Positions 22,130-34,361 of a DNA stretch of 51,687 nt are shown here, in pieces; the first letter of the stretch is position 1, and each line of letters starts with the position of its first letter. The translations under genes were made by a program, and so were the position numbers. A model generated the notes under the pieces. The model did not search any database, was not told the DNA's origin, and saw nothing but the letters and a program-made list of their open reading frames with translations. Origin of the DNA: Branchiostoma floridae (lineage: Eukaryota; Chordata; Leptocardii; Amphioxiformes; Branchiostomatidae); contig NC_049989.1 in assembly GCF_000003815.2 (NCBI RefSeq), positions 21,120,024 to 21,171,710 on the forward strand, read 5' to 3'.

Positions 22130-25100
22130 GTAAGTTTAACATGCTTACAATGTTCAGAAATTCTGGCTAGCAATTTACTTTTTGTCTCTTGGAACCAAAT
22201 AGAGTGTGCCTGAGGGTTTTATTTGCTCCACCTCTGGCCCTGTGATTCAAGTAAAGGTAAAGCAAGTTAAAGGATTTAGGTCCCATAACCTTTTGATCAC
22301 AAGGTGCAGTCACCAGGTCTGTAATCCACTGTGTCTAGGGCATACCTCTTCTACTGCCTTTTACCTCCTCAACCTAAGTAAACCTGGTACCCATTTTTAC
22401 ACTTGGGTGGAGTGAGGAAAGTCGTGTAAAGCTAAGGGCACAACCCGTCATACGTGCAATTTGTCCGTACGTGTTTTTTTGAGGCCACGTCTGCCACATA
22501 TTTCTGAAAACGTTCAGGCCATACAGGGCAGGCTCGTTGCCCATACTGGCACGTACAGGGGGCAAATCCGCAGCCCGATAACACACAAAGTTTTGCCTGC
22601 ACGTTAAGTTCTACAGCGTGTCTCAGTGTGCTCTAAAATCCGTCGGATTCCCTACAAGTTGGTACGGAGGCGGTCCCAAAAGATTGCCAACGTTTTGCCA
22701 CGTAGACAGCAAGTATTTGTACGTACGGCGGGATGTGCCCTTACCTTTAAGCGCCTCTCATAAAAACATAGTGTCTAGCCAGGAATCGAACCAGAGACTC
22801 TTGATATGCTATCCACTTGGCTGGTCGACGCCTTATATATAATTAGACTTACATGTGGGTTGTAGCAATACATAGTTACCTGTAGCCACAAGTTTGGAAA
22901 CTGAATTTTAGCTTGAATCAATTAACTTCTGTTCTTTCAGCCTAAATGTTGGATCAAATTGATTTTGGGCATACTTCGTGATAGTTGCATACAATTATGT
23001 TAGCTGGAGTCCCTTTGGCATTAGAAGTTCAGTATGGTAGTTACGTAGACCATCACCAAAGTTGGGGATAGAGAGAAATCATCTGAATTGTCAATAGGAT
23101 CCGAACAAGGGCTCACTGACAGATTTCACATGACTGTGTGCACAGCAGTTATTGTTGAAGGGGGTATGTTGTGTTGATACCTACTTGTATGATTAATAAC
23201 CTTTATGTTTTACATCCTTCACAGATGTCCATAAGTACTTCTATTACATCAAGGAAAGGGTGAGCTCAGACTGGAAGGACCTGGCCTTCCATCTTGGGTT
23301 TGAACAACCCGACATAGACAACATCGAAGGGAGAAACCGAGATGACAAGTCTCGCTGTATGGACCTGTTGGAGGATATGGCTGAAGCGTNNNNNNNNNNN
23401 NNNNNNNNNNNNNNNNNNNNNNNNNNNNNNNNNNNNNNNNNNNNNNNNNNNNNNNNNNNNNNNNNNNNNNNNNNNNNNNNNNNNNNNNNTCAACACCAGA
23501 GGTCCTGATGGAGGTTCTGTCTGAGGCAAACCTGCAGAGTGTTGTGGATGGTCTCAGGAGGAAACTTCAAGGTAGGAAAATATTCTGTACAGAAGGAATT
23601 TCCTGGTAAGAAATGTTTTATTCAGTTGCCTCTACATTCATCTATTCCTGGTATTGATTTATAAACATTTTTGGCATATCAACTTTGGTTGATCATATTT
23701 CCGTTGTTTCTGCATCAATTTCAATGTATTATATATCATTAGAAAGTATGTCTTTCCAATGATATCAAACTCATTATTATTGTAAACTCATGGACAGGCT
23801 TTTAGCTAGGATTTTATCATAGGGTGTCCAAATTTCTTGCCGTCCGGCGAGCGCTGCAGGTGCGAGTATTGCAAGGGGTCTGGGGACATCCTCACTCAGA
23901 AAATATTGACATTTATTATAAATGTAAACTCTCTGAAATGCCATTTCCCACATGTTGAGCTGCAAATTTGGGGGAATGAAACAAATTTACTGTCAGACAG
24001 GTCACATGTGACCTGTAGCATCCCTGGTCAAGGTGTTTAGTCGATTGCTAGCCATAATCCGTAGGAAGGCTAATCAATCCTAAGACAGTGTACTCCAGCA
24101 TCGCATCCTGGAGGTAGTCTGCAATTGTCCTTGCTCTGTGTGGACGGGTGTTGTAATTTTGCAGAATGGAATTTGGTCCAATATTGAAGAGGTAGGGCAT
24201 TGAGACTGGGTGGAGGATGATGTCCCTATATTCACCACATTGAGGTTGCTGGAATGATGATGAGTCTTAGTATGAAAGCTCATCTGTGTTGATATATCCA
24301 TATTGAAGTTTTTCAACTGTCATACAACATAAAATTTGCTCACCTCGAATTTTCGGTCGCACATCATACGTCGTAGTTCAGTTAAACTGTGTGAACTAGG
24401 GCGTTTGCTTGTTTGTTTGTTTATTTTTATTTATCCAGGGGTACATGTTGCCTGATCGGCGTTTTCAAAGAACCCTGGGGGAAAACCCCGTACATACATA
24501 ACAACAAATGATAACAGTATAAAATCAAATACATGGTGACTCAGCAAGAATCGGCAAATGATAACGCAATTTAACTAAGACAAAATAAGGCAAATCAATT
24601 GTACACATTAATCCTAAAACAACTCGAAATCATAAGTGAAATCAACTAAGTAATGGGAATTTGCATACCAATGTGAACAGAAAAAAAAAGACGTGACAGA
24701 TTACATTTCAGATCATGTGGTATTCTGTTGTGTAGATGGTTTAGTTCAGGTTGTTCAGCCAGAGTGAACTTCAGGCAAAACTAAGGCGTAGTTCAGGTTA
24801 TAAGGCGTTGTTCAGCCAGAGGCAACTACGGCGTAGTTGGGAAAAGTAAGCCGCATATAATACAGTTCCGTCAAGTAAGCCGTAGTAAGCATAACTACGG
24901 CGTAGTTGGGTGAACCCTTGGTTGCCTGGCTGAAGTAGGGCGTAGTTGGCTGAAGTAGGCCGTAGTTGAATTTTGACCGGAATAGAAAACCATATACGCC
25001 ACACTTATCCTCTTTCTTCGTTTTATCTTTTGGTGCCACTAGTGACTGTCGTAGGGTTCATGTTGGTCTAAATCTGAGGTTTGTATATTGTGATTCTTGA

Positions 25101-28100
25101 AGATCCTACGGAGGTCTTCCGAGACGACGAATCTTGTTTTTCCTATGGCGGTTATACTGTCCCACACCATGACGCTGACGCCACCGCCAAATGCTGATAG
25201 TTACTCTTGCCGTGTCAGCGTGCGGTTCTGTTCTCCTTGCCGCCTCCATGCTTTGATTTGGCCATTCAACTGCCAAAAGGGCAGATATATTCTGCTCAGA
25301 TGTGCTAAAACAAACTTGTATGTTCTGTATAACAAACATGACGCGAGAAAAGAATTGATTGAATCACTGACACATGCACCAATAACAGCAGGACGATACT
25401 GTGCTTAACACAAGCAGGGAAATTTGGGCACTTTTTTTTGGTGACCGACTCATGTAAGCAGGCCCCGTGCTCATTTCATGAGTTTACAATCATGATGAGT
25501 TTGATACCATAGGAAAGGGAATCACACAAGCTTTCAACTGATATATAATGCATTGAAGTTGATGCAGAAATACCAGAAATATAATCAACCAAAGTTGATA
25601 TGCCAAACTTTTTGTGCCGAGTTTAGTTCCTCTTCGCCTTTTTACCATATCATAGTTTTTGATCAACTGACTTATCATATGTTGCTAAGATTACACCGTC
25701 TTTAAAAAATCCCATTTTCTTTTTTCTTGCGTATGGTTCATGTCATTTTTTGGGAATGGAGGAATGAATGGTTTATTTTCCTGTACAACCTTTAGTTTTA
25801 GTCTTGCAACAGAAATACCTTCTAAGGGTGTTAGAAGAGATTTTAAAACAATTAAATCACTGTGAAATTGGGTTTAAAAACTGGAAATTTTCTTGTCTCT
25901 GATATTCCAAAATTTCCTGTTTATATACAGAGAGTCATTATCATCAGAACATATCATATTTGATGCCTCTCTGTCCACTTCCAGAAGTGCCCTCTCCAGT
26001 TGGAGCTGCAGGAGCAGAGTCTTCTTCTTTGACAGGTGGGATTTTGACAATAGCAGGAATGATAGGAAGTCTTATCTAAGATTGTTTTGCCATTGTGCTA
26101 TTGTGAACTTGTTAATCGAAAGTACCCTGACAGAACATTAGCAGAATAACTCTGTTGGTATATCTAAAGATCTTCTACTTGATTCAAAGCTTAAGTTGTA
26201 AAAGAATGGAAGCTACCAGTACCCTTTTTTTAGATCAAACTTTTTAAAATCTGTCAACAAGCACCATGACGTCAAGCTGACAACCTCTAATATATGATTT
26301 GTCTAGGTTAGAATCTTTATATAATAATGAGTTTGAAGACTTAAAGTATCCTTTTTGACTCCAGATGTGTTCCAGAAGTCTGTGAAGAAGTACTATGAGT
26401 TGCCATTTTGGAAGGCCTTGGGCTTGATATGCTATAATTATATATTAAAAAATGCAAGCTATCAGTACCTTCTTTTGCAGATAACTCTTCCAAATCTCTG
26501 CCTACAAGAACTGAGGTTTCAAACTGACAAGGTTTATCCTCTGATATGACTTTGTGTCTTGACTTTGAGATTTTTGCTAAGTTTGAGTTTTAAATCCTAA
26601 ACAATGTCTTTTCTATTCCAGATGTGTTCCAGAAGTCTGTGAAGAAGTACTATGAGTTGAAACTGTCTCACTTTAAGCCTCTGATCTGGAATGAAAACTT
26701 TACATTCAACCTTGGTGATATCTTTACCCAGTTAGAGTTGGTGAAAACATTAACAGGAGAACAAATAATGCAGGAACTGAAGTCATTAGATGACTTGTTC
26801 AAGCCAGATGTCACAGAACTGTCCACAGCACCAAGGTGTATTCTGATTGAGGGTGAAGCCGGAGGGGGAAAGACAACGTTTCTGTCCAAAGAAGCCCTAG
26901 ATGCTGTCTCACAGAAAACAGAGCTGGGCAAACAACACGACATCGCCCTGTTGATCCGACTCCGGGAGGTGAGGGAGGGAGAGACCATAGAGGAGATGGT
27001 GTGGGACCAGTGTGTTCCTGAAACAACTGAAGGTATTGATGTACAATCTATCAGAGCAATCCTACAGAGAAACGAGTCCCGTGTTCTCTTCCTCCTAGAT
27101 GGGTATGATGAGCTGCTGCCTGAGGCCAGGGCAGCCGGGCAGGCCATTCCCAAACTGCTGTCTGGCAAGTTGTACCCCAACAGCACGATTGTGATCACCT
27201 CCCGACCCTCAGCAGGAGTGCAGCAGCACACCCGGCCAGACTGTCATGTGCACATCATGGGCTTCTCTCGTAGACATGTGTGGGCATATATGGAGCAGTA
27301 TTTCACTGTTGTTGGTAGGCCAGAATTGACACTTGCTGCAGGCATGCATGTCATAGATAATGAACATATGGACAATTTAATCTACACACCAATGTTCTTG
27401 ATGCTGGTCTGTGTGTTGTGGGAGGAGGACCAAGAGTTGGTGTCTTCAGGAACAATAACGGGGCTGTACGACAACCTGCTGACATGTCTGGTTAGAAAGC
27501 ACTGTGAGCGTGAAGGAGTGGACATGCCAACAGAAGGGCTGCCTACAGAGGTTGCTGAGTCACTACTGCAGTTTGGCAAGCTTGCGCTAGAGGCACTGCT
27601 GAGGAATGAGACCCTGGTTGATCTTACAGAAGTAGAGAAAGAAAAGGTGAATTGGGGGTTGCTGTTAAAGCTGGGTGTGGTCTCCTTGGAGGTTTCTTCC
27701 TCTAAATTGCATCCCAGGAGACAGCTTAACTTTTCGCACAAAACCATGCAAGAGTTCCTGGCCGGACGATATGTTGCTCATGCTCTGTTGAACCAAGACA
27801 TTGTAGAGCTGCTGCAGCTCACCTCCATAAACAAGGTGTTTGAACTCAGTAACCTGCTTCAGTTCACATGTGGCTGTGACTCACGGGCAGCACAAGCTGT
27901 GATGGAGGAACTGATTAATTTTGGTAAGAAGGAGTTTTTACATTTACGGCCAGATGACTTTCAGGGGAAGTCCCACCTACCAGTAAAGCTAGAGATTAAA
28001 AAATCAGTTGAAACTTACAAGAGGTTCGTTTTGCTCTGCCTGGATGTTCTGAATGAAAGAAAAGAGCCAGACATACTGCAGGCTGTCAGCAGAGCCCTGC

Positions 28101-29968
28101 CAGTTATCATCATGGACCTTTGCAGACACAGGAAACAACATGCTGTTCTGAAGTATTACTGGGAAAACATCCAGTCATCACATCTCCCTGAAAGAATGAT
28201 TCTAGAATCATCTGTTGATGATAGTTCAGAAGCTCTTCAGTACCTGGAACAGACTGTCACTTCCCCTATTCCTGGCTTAAAGGTAGACCTAAGACTGGAT
28301 GATGTAACATTTTGCTCACCTGTACCTGATGAGACAGTTCAGCACCTACAGCAGTGTCTCCCTGGACTTAAAGTGGACATGTTGTATAGACCAAGACTGC
28401 TTAAATATCTTGAGAAGGAAGACATGTACAGGTCGGTTTTCGTTGTGAAGAATGTTCCTTGTCTGAGGGCGCTGCAAGTGGCAAAAATAACACCATCGCA
28501 ACTCCTGCAACTTATGCAGGGGTTCAGCCACATGTCTCTGTTAGAGGAGCTGGATCTTACTGACAACCCTGACCTTAGTGATGCTGGGATGGAAGTTCTG
28601 CAGTTTGGACTGTCCAGTGTTCCACGCCTGGCTGTACTCCGTCTTGAGAGAGTCAACATGACAGCTGTGGGCATGTCATCCCTGGCTCCCTACATGCGCC
28701 ACCTAGTGGGACTGAGAGAACTGGATATAAGTAAAAATAAGATCGGTGACACTGGACTGGAATCTCTCACCACCATCCTCCCCATCTTTACAGCCATGCA
28801 GGTGTTGGTCGTGTGTGGCATCAGTATCAGCCCCACAGGCATGCACACACTGGTCCCTGCACTGTGTCAGCTAACCAGACTGATCAAACTGGACATAAGT
28901 CATAATGACATAGGAGACCCTGGGCTGGAATGCCTGGCTGCTATCCTCCACCACCTCACAGCCATGAAGGTGTTGGTTCTCACTTATACAGGTACCAGTG
29001 ACAGAGGAATATCATACCTGGTCAAAGCTCTGACACACCTGGTGCAATTACAGGTGTTGAATGTGGGTGGCAATAACATTGGAAACTCAGGGATTGTTTC
29101 ACTGGTCCAAACACTCTGCCAGCCCAGCAGTTTGGACATGGAACAAAACCCACCTGGTGACAAGAGTCTGACCACAGCCCCTCACTGTAACACCACACTA
29201 CAGGAGCTGTACATGGGGGGGAATGAGGGAGTAACAGGAGCCGGACTGGGGAGGGTCGCACAGCTCATCAGCGCACTGCCGGCACTGACCAGGCTGGACA
29301 TGTCTGGTCACTATGACACATCTGCACACCTGTCTGATACCGCTGCCATGACTCTGGCCGAGGCTCTACCCAGACTCCCTGCCCTGGAATGGCTGGACCT
29401 GCAGAACATCTCCATGGAGCCTGCAGGGTTCCAGGCTGTGGTGCAGGCTGCTGAGGAACACCCAACACTGGAGGAGCTGCTGTGAGTTATATTTGGTTAT
29501 CTTATAGGCATAATTTACTGCACTGCAGGGTAGATTAAAGGGACTCTAGTATTAAGAAAGTGAGTTATAATGGTTATCCTATAAGCATTATGTATTTAGT
29601 ACTGCAGGGTAAGAAGGGTGGGTTGACTTTTGCTTTACATTCAGAATTATGTTTTTATAAATTTGTATGGCTTGACTTGTGTATTTCTACATTCAAGAGC
29701 GTAATTAAAAAGTAGATAGATACACACCAGTTTTGGTACACATACTCCAATCTTGAGTGTAGACATTCCTATATGGCACCAGGTTGTATTTTAGTATTTT
29801 GTTTATCGGTAGCTTTACTTGCACATTCTGCAGTCAATGTTACACCATGTAGCTTAAAGTTTGATGTAACTAAGCATCTCCCTTCTTCCTTTTCTCATAC
29901 ACAGCTACTGTAGAGATCCTGAGGGAGCGGACACCACAGCCAGCTGTCTGAAGCTGGAGGACTTCTGA
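21968..29968 (+). CDS. NLR-B: Death-NACHT-LRR receptor gene (5' end uncertain, gap in Death exon)
   Basis: Proposed exons are 21968-22129 (tentative), 23225-23571 (Death, interrupted by 100 N), 25985-26035 (linker), 26622-29481 (NACHT-LRR) and 29905-29968 (tail). All junctions are phase 1 except the last, and all fit. Motifs: Death-domain core SDWKDLAFHLGFEQPDIDNI; Walker A GEAGGGKTT; Walker B LFLLDGYDELL; sensor ITSRP; LRRs to the end of the large exon. By family knowledge it is a cytosolic sensor that recruits Death-domain adaptors. The starting exon is not fixed: candidates are units of the 27-bp array or sequence inside a gap. One extra base before the gap (gaggaTatgg against gaggaatgg in NLR-C) may break the Death frame, but the gap prevents judgement. 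Confidence 0.85.
22230..22850 (-). mobile_element. tRNA-derived SINE, split by a MITE
   Basis: On the minus strand a tRNA-like head is seen near 22780-22830: an A-box-like agccaagtggatagc and a perfect B box GGTTCGATTCC. The body continues at 22230-22432 (landmark acttgggtggagtgagg), beyond the inserted MITE. It is not a functional tRNA gene: no complete cloverleaf was found. Confidence 0.65.
22433..22743. mobile_element. MITE nested in the SINE
   Basis: Imperfect TIRs: the left end TAAGGGCACAACCCGTCATA pairs with the right end (reverse complement TAAGGGCACATCCCGCCGTA). Length 311 bp, no transposase ORF. It interrupts the SINE and is therefore younger. Confidence 0.65.
22851..23224. other. 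Intron of NLR-B
   Basis: Unique AT-rich sequence ending at the ttcacag acceptor of the Death exon. Nothing else is seen. Confidence 0.5.
23225..23571 (+). CDS. NLR-B Death-domain exon with internal gap
   Basis: Reads DVHKYFYYIKERVSSDWKDL up to the gap at 23390, and resumes with EVLMEVLSEANLQSVVDGL before the GTAGGA donor. NLR-C has only about 16 nt where the 100 N stand, so the gap may in truth be tiny or may hold an insertion. One extra T before the gap shifts the frame relative to NLR-C. Confidence 0.8.
24070..25290 (-). pseudogene. Tc1/IS630-like transposase remnant, interrupted
   Basis: Reading the minus strand, 25290-25080 gives AWRRQGEQNRT and, past a stop, FGGGVSVMVWDSITAIGKT. The C-terminal part appears at 24245-24072: YRDIILHPVSMPYLFNIGP and LQNYNTRPHRARTIADYLQ. 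The last motif matches the QDNARPH box of Tc1-like DDE transposases, with the catalytic Asp position changed (NYNTRPH). About 800 bp of unrelated, palindrome-rich DNA separates the two parts. Stops and the missing N-terminus make it a relic. Confidence 0.75.
24380..25010. mobile_element. Insertion inside the transposase relic, with near-palindromic AACTACGGCGTAGTT motifs
   Basis: AACTACGGCGTAGTT-like motifs recur at about 24825, 24893, 24945 and 24960, partly inverted. A low-complexity ttgtttgtttgtttattt stretch marks the left part (24405-24435). Identity unknown. Confidence 0.45.
25985..26035 (+). CDS. NLR-B linker exon
   Basis: 51 nt between ccag and gtggga, phase 1 to phase 1: (E)VPSPVGAAGAESSSLT(D). 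The NLR-C equivalent is 57 nt with VPFPVPVGAAGTEFSSLT. It joins the Death domain to NACHT. Confidence 0.8.
26365..26405 (+). pseudogene. Pseudo-exon: duplicated start of the NACHT exon inside the intron
   Basis: After an intact acceptor (gactccag) the first roughly 38 nt of the real exon (atgtgttccagaagtctgtg and on) are repeated, then intron-like sequence follows. The surrounding intron is also duplicated: agaatggaagctaccagtac near 26204 resembles atgcaagctatcagtacc near 26452. If used, the reading frame would end at 26549. Confidence 0.8.
26622..29481 (+). CDS. NLR-B NACHT-LRR exon
   Basis: A single 2860-nt open exon from the ccag acceptor to the GTGAGT donor. It begins DVFQKSVKKYYELKLSHFKP, continues through Walker A/B and ITSRP, the NFSHKTMQEFLAGRYVAHAL helix region and about ten LRRs of RI type, and ends ...EEHPTLEELL. 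Very close to NLR-A and NLR-C except at LRR strand positions and in the stretch 28360-28490. Confidence 0.93.
29905..29968 (+). CDS. NLR-B terminal coding exon
   Basis: After catacacag, reads YCRDPEGADTTASCLKLEDF then TGA at 29966. A conserved donor-like GTCAGC follows 43 nt after the stop at 30012. Confidence 0.85.
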
Positions 29969-30011
29969 GTCCCCGACATGCCGACCTGTTCTCTACATTG
30001 TCTCAGCTGAG

Positions 30012-30330
30012 GTCAGCATTCTGTATTTGTAAGGTTAAAGTGATGCTTGTATGTCACAGACTTTCAGAACTATTTTTTTTCCATCTAGGATAATGAGGGC
30101 TTTCAAATATAATGTTTTATATTTGTATAAAACTTTTATTGTATTGATATGAAAGCCCCATTACCAAATTCGTTTTTAAAAACTCTGAAAGGAATAAACA
30201 ATTGCAAAGCTACTTACAGCAAAGCCAGAAATAATTTTTCCCCGACACAACGTAGTTAAATAAAGTTCTTCACATTCATTGCATGTCTACAGTGTTTATA
30301 TTCAATTACATTTATACCTTGATACAGGTG
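30012..30330 (+). other. Putative 3'-UTR intron of NLR-B before the array
   Basis: AT-rich sequence conserved with 7772-8390 and 43341-43740. No ORF. Confidence 0.45.
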
Positions 30331-32282
30331 AGCTAAGGTGTCTTTGTTACAGGTGTGGCCATTTAGACAGGTGCCCTCCAGTCTGAACCCCATCTGAGTG
30401 AACCATAGGGCTAAGGTGTGTTTGTTACAGGTGTGTTTGTTACAGGTGTGAACATCCTTGCAGGTGCCTTCGAGTTGGGACCCCCTTTGTTTAGTACACC
30501 AGCAGGTGTAAGGTGTGGGGGACCACAGGTGTGCTAACAGGTGTGTTTGTTACAGATGTGGCTGTTCCGACAGGTGTCCTCCAGTCTGGACCCCCTGTGT
30601 AATTACACCAGAAGGTGTAAGGTGTGGGGACCACAGGTGTGCTAACAGGTGTGTTTGTTACAGGTGTGGCTGTCCCGACAGGTGCCCTCCAGTCTGGACT
30701 CCCTGTGTAAGTACACCAGCAGGTGTAAGGTGTGGGGACCACAGGTGTGCTAACAGGTGTGTTTGTTACAGGTATGGCTGTCCTGACAGTTGCCCTCCAG
30801 TCTGGACCCCCTGTGTAAGTACACCAGCAGGTGTAAGGTGTGGGGACCACAGGTGTGCTAATAGGTGTGTTTGTTACAGGTATGGCTGTCCTGACAGTTG
30901 CCCTCCAGTCTGGACCCCCTGTGTAAGTACACCAGCAGGTGTAAGGTGTGGGGACCACAGGTGTGCTAATAGGTGTGTTTGTTACAGGTGTGGCTGTCCT
31001 GACAGGTGCCTTCCAGTCTGGGCCCCCTGTAAGTACACCAGCAGGTGTAAGGTGTGGGGACCACAGGTGTGCTAACAGGTGTGTTTGTTACAGGTGTCGC
31101 TGTCCTGACAGGTGCCCTCCAGTCTGGACCCCCTGTGTAAGTACACCAGCAGGTGTGGGGGACCACAGGTGTGCTAACAGGTGTGTTTGTTACAGGTGTG
31201 GCTGTCCGAACAGGTGCCCTCCAGTCTGGACCCCCTGTGTAAGTACACCAGCAGGTGTAAGGTGTGGGGACCACAGGTGTGCTAACAGGTATGTTTGTTA
31301 CAGGTGAGGCTGTCCCGACAGGTGCTCTCCAGTCTTGACCCCCTCTGTAAGTACACCAGCAGGTGTAAGGTGTGGGGACCACAGGTGTGCTAACAGGTGT
31401 GTTTGTTACAGGTGTGGCTGTCCCAACAGATGCCTTCCAGCCTGGACCCCCTGTGTAAGTACACCAGCAGGTGTAATGTGTGGGAACCACAGGTGTGCTA
31501 ACAGGTGTGTTTGTTACAGGTGTGGCTGTTCCAACAGGTGCCCTCCAGCCTGGACCCCCTGTGTAAGTACACCAGTAGGTGTAAGGTGTAGGGACCACAA
31601 GTGTGCTAATAGGTGTGTTTGTTACAGGTGTGGCTGTCCTGACAGGTACCCTCCAGTCTGGACCCCCTGTGTAAGTACACCAGAAGGTGTAAGGTGTTGG
31701 GGACCACAGGTGTGCTAACAGGTGTGTTTGTTACAGGTGTGGCTGTTCCAACAGGTGCCCTCCAGTCTGGACCCCCTGTGTAAGTACACCAGCAGGTGTA
31801 ATGTGTGGGAACCACAGGTGTGCTAACAGGTGTGTTTGTTACAGGTGTGGCTGTTCCAACAGGTGCCCTCCAGCCTGGACCCCCTGTGTAAGTACACCAG
31901 TAGGTGTAAGGTGTAGGGACCACAAGTGTGCTAATAGGTGTGTTTGTTACAGGTGTGGCTGTCCTGACAGGTACCCTCCAGTCTGGACCCCCTGTGTAAG
32001 TACACCAGAAGGTGTAAGGTGTTGGGGACCACAGGTGTGCTAACAGGTGTGTTTGTTACAGGTGTGGCTGTCCTGACAGGTACCCTCCAGTCTGGACCCC
32101 CTGTGTAAGTACACCAGCAGATGTAAGGTGTGGGGACCACAGGTGTGCTAACAGGTGTGTTTGTTACAGGTGTTACTGTCCCGAAGGGTGCCCTCCAGGC
32201 GGGACCCCCTGTGTAAGTACACCAGCAGGTGTAAGGTGTTGGGACCACAGGTGTGCTAACAGGTGTGTTTGTTACAGTTATG
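30330..32282 (+). repeat. 108-bp splice-unit minisatellite, locus B (about 18 units)
   Basis: Same unit as at 8393-9110: acceptor, mini-exon, GTAAGTAC donor, TGCTAAC branch-point-like motif. The first two units are degenerate. A higher-order repeat of three units (about 325 bp) is present: 31476-31720 and 31801-32045 carry the same unit variants. It exits after tgttacag at about 32278 into the shared last-exon-like sequence (CATCTGCTTGGAGACCG). Confidence 0.93.
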
Positions 32283-32829
32283 GCTGTGCTGGAAAGTCCC
32301 TGTCGTCACCCATAAACATCACCCCAACATCTGCTTGGAGACCGAATCCAAACCCTGTGACAACTCAATTCTTCATCAGTTTTTTTTCTGCTTATTTGAT
32401 GCACATCTGGACTCCAGACAACAAATGATATAACAATGGCATACAAATCCTCAGGCTGATAAAGGGACAGTTATGGCAGCTACTTAGAAATAAACAAGAC
32501 TAATTACAATGTACAATGTGATTGTAAGAAAAGTCAGAAATAATCTTCATTCCGAACATGAGCACAGCATTCTATTTTGTCCAAGTCATTCTACTTCCAT
32601 CAAATGATCACTTGCAATAATTGATGTTTAACTGAAGTTCTTAATATCATATTACTTATTGCATGTTTGCAGTGTTTTTTGTTCAGTGGACAGTGCCGTA
32701 ACAGGTGTGTTTGTTACAGTTGAGGCTTTTAGGATGAAGCCTAACCTATCACTCAAAATACGTTCTTTTACCTTAACATCTGCTTGGAGAAGTATTTAAG
32801 ATTTTGTCCTTTTACTAAATTTTCCCACC

Positions 32830-33110
32830 CAACATGCACCCTACTGAAAAGTGTTGCAGTCCTTAGGATGGGACTTTAAGCCGTGGTCCACTGATTATTG
32901 TGCTTGTCGAAATGAGCTAGGGGAATATTTCTTGTATAATGAATCTGTTAATACTGTACATAGTGTACATTTACATGTCAGTCTTTGTCATGACTAGATG
33001 ATTCAGAATAGCTCTTCAGTGACTGAGTGAGCTAAACTAGTTCGAGATCACTATCACTATCATACCATAAGTCGCTGTACTTTTTGTGTCAATAAAGTTA
33101 TTATTCTATG
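32830..33110 (+). repeat. SINE-like element with poly(A) signal (locus B copy)
   Basis: Homologue of 9680-9960 (gtgttgcagtccttaggatggg, agagctaggggaata, tactgtacatagtg). AATAAA lies at 33091-33096. Confidence 0.6.
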
Positions 33111-33113
33111 AGC

Positions 33114-34330
33114 ATTCATTCATTATTTTACTCTAACTCTGAATGTTTACAACAGACACAAGGCCAAGGAAGACAAACATAACAAGTAAACAAACATACT
33201 TGGCCAGACTGTAGAAACTATCAGTAAAAGTTATTGTTCCCCTAAAAGTACAAGGTACATTCTGTACAATAACAGTGGTTATTAAATTCAAAACTACATA
33301 GAAGAGAAAAGTTGAGACCTTCTGAAAGCTTTGGGGTAGTCATTAAATCACTATCCAAAAGCTGTCAGCAGGTTTCAATATTGGAATACAAACATTTTCT
33401 TGAAAGTTTCAAACTTTAACATCCATTCGCATGGCTTTAACTCCTTCAGTGTTTTGCCTACAAAATTAAAACCTCAATCCCATTACATGGGTCTGTGTAC
33501 CTGCAGCATAGCCATATCCCGCCAAATCTCTTTAGTGTCACTGACAAAAGATAGTTGAATCCGATGTTATCTGAAACGTCCGTTTCTAAAATCATATCCA
33601 GTTCGTTGAGTAATTGATTTTTGGCGTATCTTATTACCTGGATGTCTAACCTTCACTTACCAGCATAACCAGTCTTCAGCTTAACGCATCAGCTTGTTCC
33701 AATCCAAATAAATAAAAAGTAAACACACCAGGTGCTTCTTGTACACAGCCACATGGTGGCAGCTGGTTATATTACATTCAGTGGCCGAAGCATTACTTCT
33801 TTCTGTATTGAAATGTCAAAAGACATTATCCAGATCAACCTGCACATATACACTGTATACTAGTACATGCTAGAGGCTGCTGCCTTAATAAAAACAGAAC
33901 ATACTGGTGGCACATGTAGGTGCATTGAATGCAACACGAAAACACATGAATACACGTTTATCCAAATCAGTATTGGCTAAATGATAAGCAATGAATGAAG
34001 ACCTTTACATTTTTGCACAACCGAACTACATTTAAATGTAACTACAGGTCATACCAAAGACAAATAAAAATATCAGGTCTTAGTCTAACACAGAAGTTTA
34101 GTTTTTATAACAATGATATTATCTGAAGGAAAGAAACGATTGCAAATCAATTTTATCCGCAATTAGCAACAATGGATCAGCACAGTCAATCAATATCTAG
34201 GTCTACTTGACAAAATCACAAATCTTTATTCATGGTAATGTACAAATACAGCGTGCCCTTTGTTGGTGTTGACGTTGGCAAATCCTGCTTCCATGTCGTA
34301 CTAAGGTTGGAGATCTCAATTCTTGATAGC
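33114..34330. repeat. NLR 3'-flank block, locus B
   Basis: Longest version of the block also found at 9960, 12468 and 45645. No gene. On the minus strand AATAAA at about 34225-34230 lies about 130 nt past the peroxidase stop and could be its poly(A) signal. Confidence 0.6.
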
Positions 34331-34361
34331 AGCATTTTGTGGTGACGTCATCTTCCATCGT

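Noticed and set aside
22780-22830. tRNA gene on the minus strand
   Set aside because: A and B boxes are present but no complete cloverleaf; the attached body marks it as a SINE. The same holds for 34795-34862 and 45340-45370.
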